In this document: positions 5,035 to 5,895 of the stretch, in pieces
Numbering within the stretch: the first letter of the stretch is position 1
Layout of the letters: each line of letters opens with the position of its first letter
Origin: Betaproteobacteria bacterium
Lineage (GTDB): Bacteria > Pseudomonadota > Gammaproteobacteria > Burkholderiales > Burkholderiaceae_C
Direction of reading: 5' to 3'
Assembly (NCBI GenBank): GCA_005882155.1
Contig: VBCQ01000042.1
Coordinates: forward strand, 1 to 5,895
DNA length: 5,895 nt
The notes under the pieces: generated by a model
Database searches by the model: none
What the model saw: the letters and a program-made list of their open reading frames with translations, nothing else
What the model was told of the DNA's origin: nothing
Position numbers and translations under genes: made by a program

Positions 5035-5895
5035 TGCGGTTCGAGGCGCTGGAGTCGCAGCTGCGAGCGGCGCCGCACAGCTGGCTCGTCACCGGCGTTG
5101 CCGGCTTCATCGGATCGAACTTGCTCGAAGCCCTGCTGGCGCTCGACCAGCGCGTCGTCGGACTCGACAACTTCGCCACCGGCCACCAGCGCAATCTCGA
5201 CGAAGTCGCGTCCGCGGTGAGCGCGGAACAATGGTCGCGCTTCAAGTTCGTTCGCGGCGATATCCGCGAAGCGGCCGACTGCCGCGCGGCGTGCGAGGGC
5301 GTCGAGCTCGTTCTGCATCAGGCGGCGCTCGGCAGCGTGCCGCGCTCGATTGCCGACCCGATCACGACCAACGGCGTCAACATCGACGGCTTTCTCAACC
5401 TGCTCGTCGCGGCGCGCGATGCCGGAGTCAAGCGCTTCATCTACGCCGCCAGCAGCTCGACCTACGGCGATCATCCGGCATTGCCGAAAGTCGAAGACCG
5501 AATCGGTCGGCCGCTGTCTCCGTATGCGGTGACGAAGTACGTCAACGAGCTGTATGCCGACGTGTTCGCGCGAAGCTATGGGCTGAACAGCATCGGCCTG
5601 CGCTACTTCAACGTGTTCGGGCCGCGCCAGGACCCTGAAGGAGCGTATGCGGCGGTGATCCCGAAATGGATTGCGGCGATGATCCGCGGCGAGCCGGTAC
5701 AGATCTACGGCGACGGCAGCACGAGCCGCGACTTCTGCTTCGTTGCCAACGCGATTCAGGCCAATCTTCTGGCTGCGTGCACCTCGCGCGACGATGCGTT
5801 GAACCAGATCTACAACGTCGCGGTCGGTGATCGCACGAGCCTGAACGAGCTGCACGAGCACTTGCGCCGGATCCTGTCCGGGCGATTTGCGCATC
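5034..5895 (+). CDS. tviC: UDP-N-acetylglucosamine(uronate) C4-epimerase (TviC/WbpP type), 3' truncated
   Basis: 287 residues are visible with no stop before the window end. The family is about 340 long, so roughly 50 residues are missing. It is an extended short-chain dehydrogenase with a tightly bound NAD. Visible are the Rossmann GxxGxxG (Gly21, 24, 27), Asp45 in GLDNFATGHQRNL (43-55), HQAALGSVPRS (95-105), the Ser of SSSTYG (140-145), and the catalytic Tyr164/Lys168 in SPYAVTKYVNE. RYFNVFGPRQDP (190-201) and DGSTSRDF (227-234) follow, both typical of the WbpP/TviC subgroup rather than GalE. The enzyme inverts C4 of UDP-GlcNAc or UDP-GlcNAcA, giving the galacto form. With the preceding dehydrogenase it would yield UDP-GalNAcA, in either order of steps. 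The ATG start overlaps the tviB stop by 1 nt and has its own GGAG. The extra N-terminal stretch before the Rossmann strand (residues 1-16) is normal for this subgroup. Confidence 0.92.
   Translation, partial: MRFEALESQLRAAPHSWLVTGVAGFIGSNLLEALLALDQRVVGLDNFATGHQRNLDEVASAVSAEQWSRFKFVRGDIREAADCRAACEGVELVLHQAALGSVPRSIADPITTNGVNIDGFLNLLVAARDAGVKRFIYAASSSTYGDHPALPKVEDRIGRPLSPYAVTKYVNELYADVFARSYGLNSIGLRYFNVFGPRQDPEGAYAAVIPKWIAAMIRGEPVQIYGDGSTSRDFCFVANAIQANLLAACTSRDDALNQIYNVAVGDRTSLNELHEHLRRILSGRFAH

Noticed and set aside
5013..5894. Minus-strand open frame (293 codons) opposite the epimerase gene
   Set aside because: The + strand frame from 5034 carries every epimerase motif; the antisense translation looks like GC-driven noise.

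Overview
This is a GC-rich window (about 65% by eye) from a Gram-negative bacterium. Three things point that way: an inner-membrane FtsX/MacB-type permease, a LolA-like periplasmic protein and an outer-membrane beta-barrel protein. Composition, Shine-Dalgarno usage and the style of the proteins suggest Pseudomonadota, most likely a betaproteobacterium (Burkholderiales/Rhodocyclales-like). The assignment to class is inference. All six genes are on the + strand and tightly packed, and the first and last run off the window. I saw no tRNA, rRNA, CRISPR array, insertion sequence or phage gene.

Region 1 (1-2565) is a trans-envelope trio. It holds the C-terminal part of an ABC transporter permease (1-597), a secreted LolA-like 'outer membrane lipoprotein-sorting' family protein (608-1390) and a predicted outer-membrane beta-barrel protein (1393-2565). 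The gaps are 10 nt and 2 nt, so co-transcription and translational coupling are likely. Together they resemble an inner membrane / periplasm / outer membrane route for a lipid, lipoprotein or polymer. The cargo is not evident.

Region 2 (2589-3689) is a GTG-started 366-residue protein 23 nt downstream. Its first 220 residues look like a compact, degenerate STAND-type P-loop NTPase: a near-Walker A with Asp where the GK Gly should be, an intact Walker B and a typical motif after it. A long Pro/Ala-rich linker and a strongly basic C-terminus follow. This is the least understood protein of the window.

Region 3 (3742-5895) is a nucleotide-sugar pair: a complete UDP-N-acetylhexosamine 6-dehydrogenase (TviB/WbpO type) overlapping by 1 nt a UDP-GlcNAc(A) C4-epimerase (TviC/WbpP type), truncated by the window end. 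By family precedent they make UDP-GalNAcA, an acidic amino-sugar precursor for capsule, exopolysaccharide or O-antigen. The window is therefore probably the start or edge of a surface-polysaccharide locus. The envelope trio and the STAND-like protein may serve that polymer's export, anchoring or control. tviB is the only gene without a recognisable Shine-Dalgarno and follows the longest gap (52 nt), so a transcriptional or regulatory boundary may lie there.
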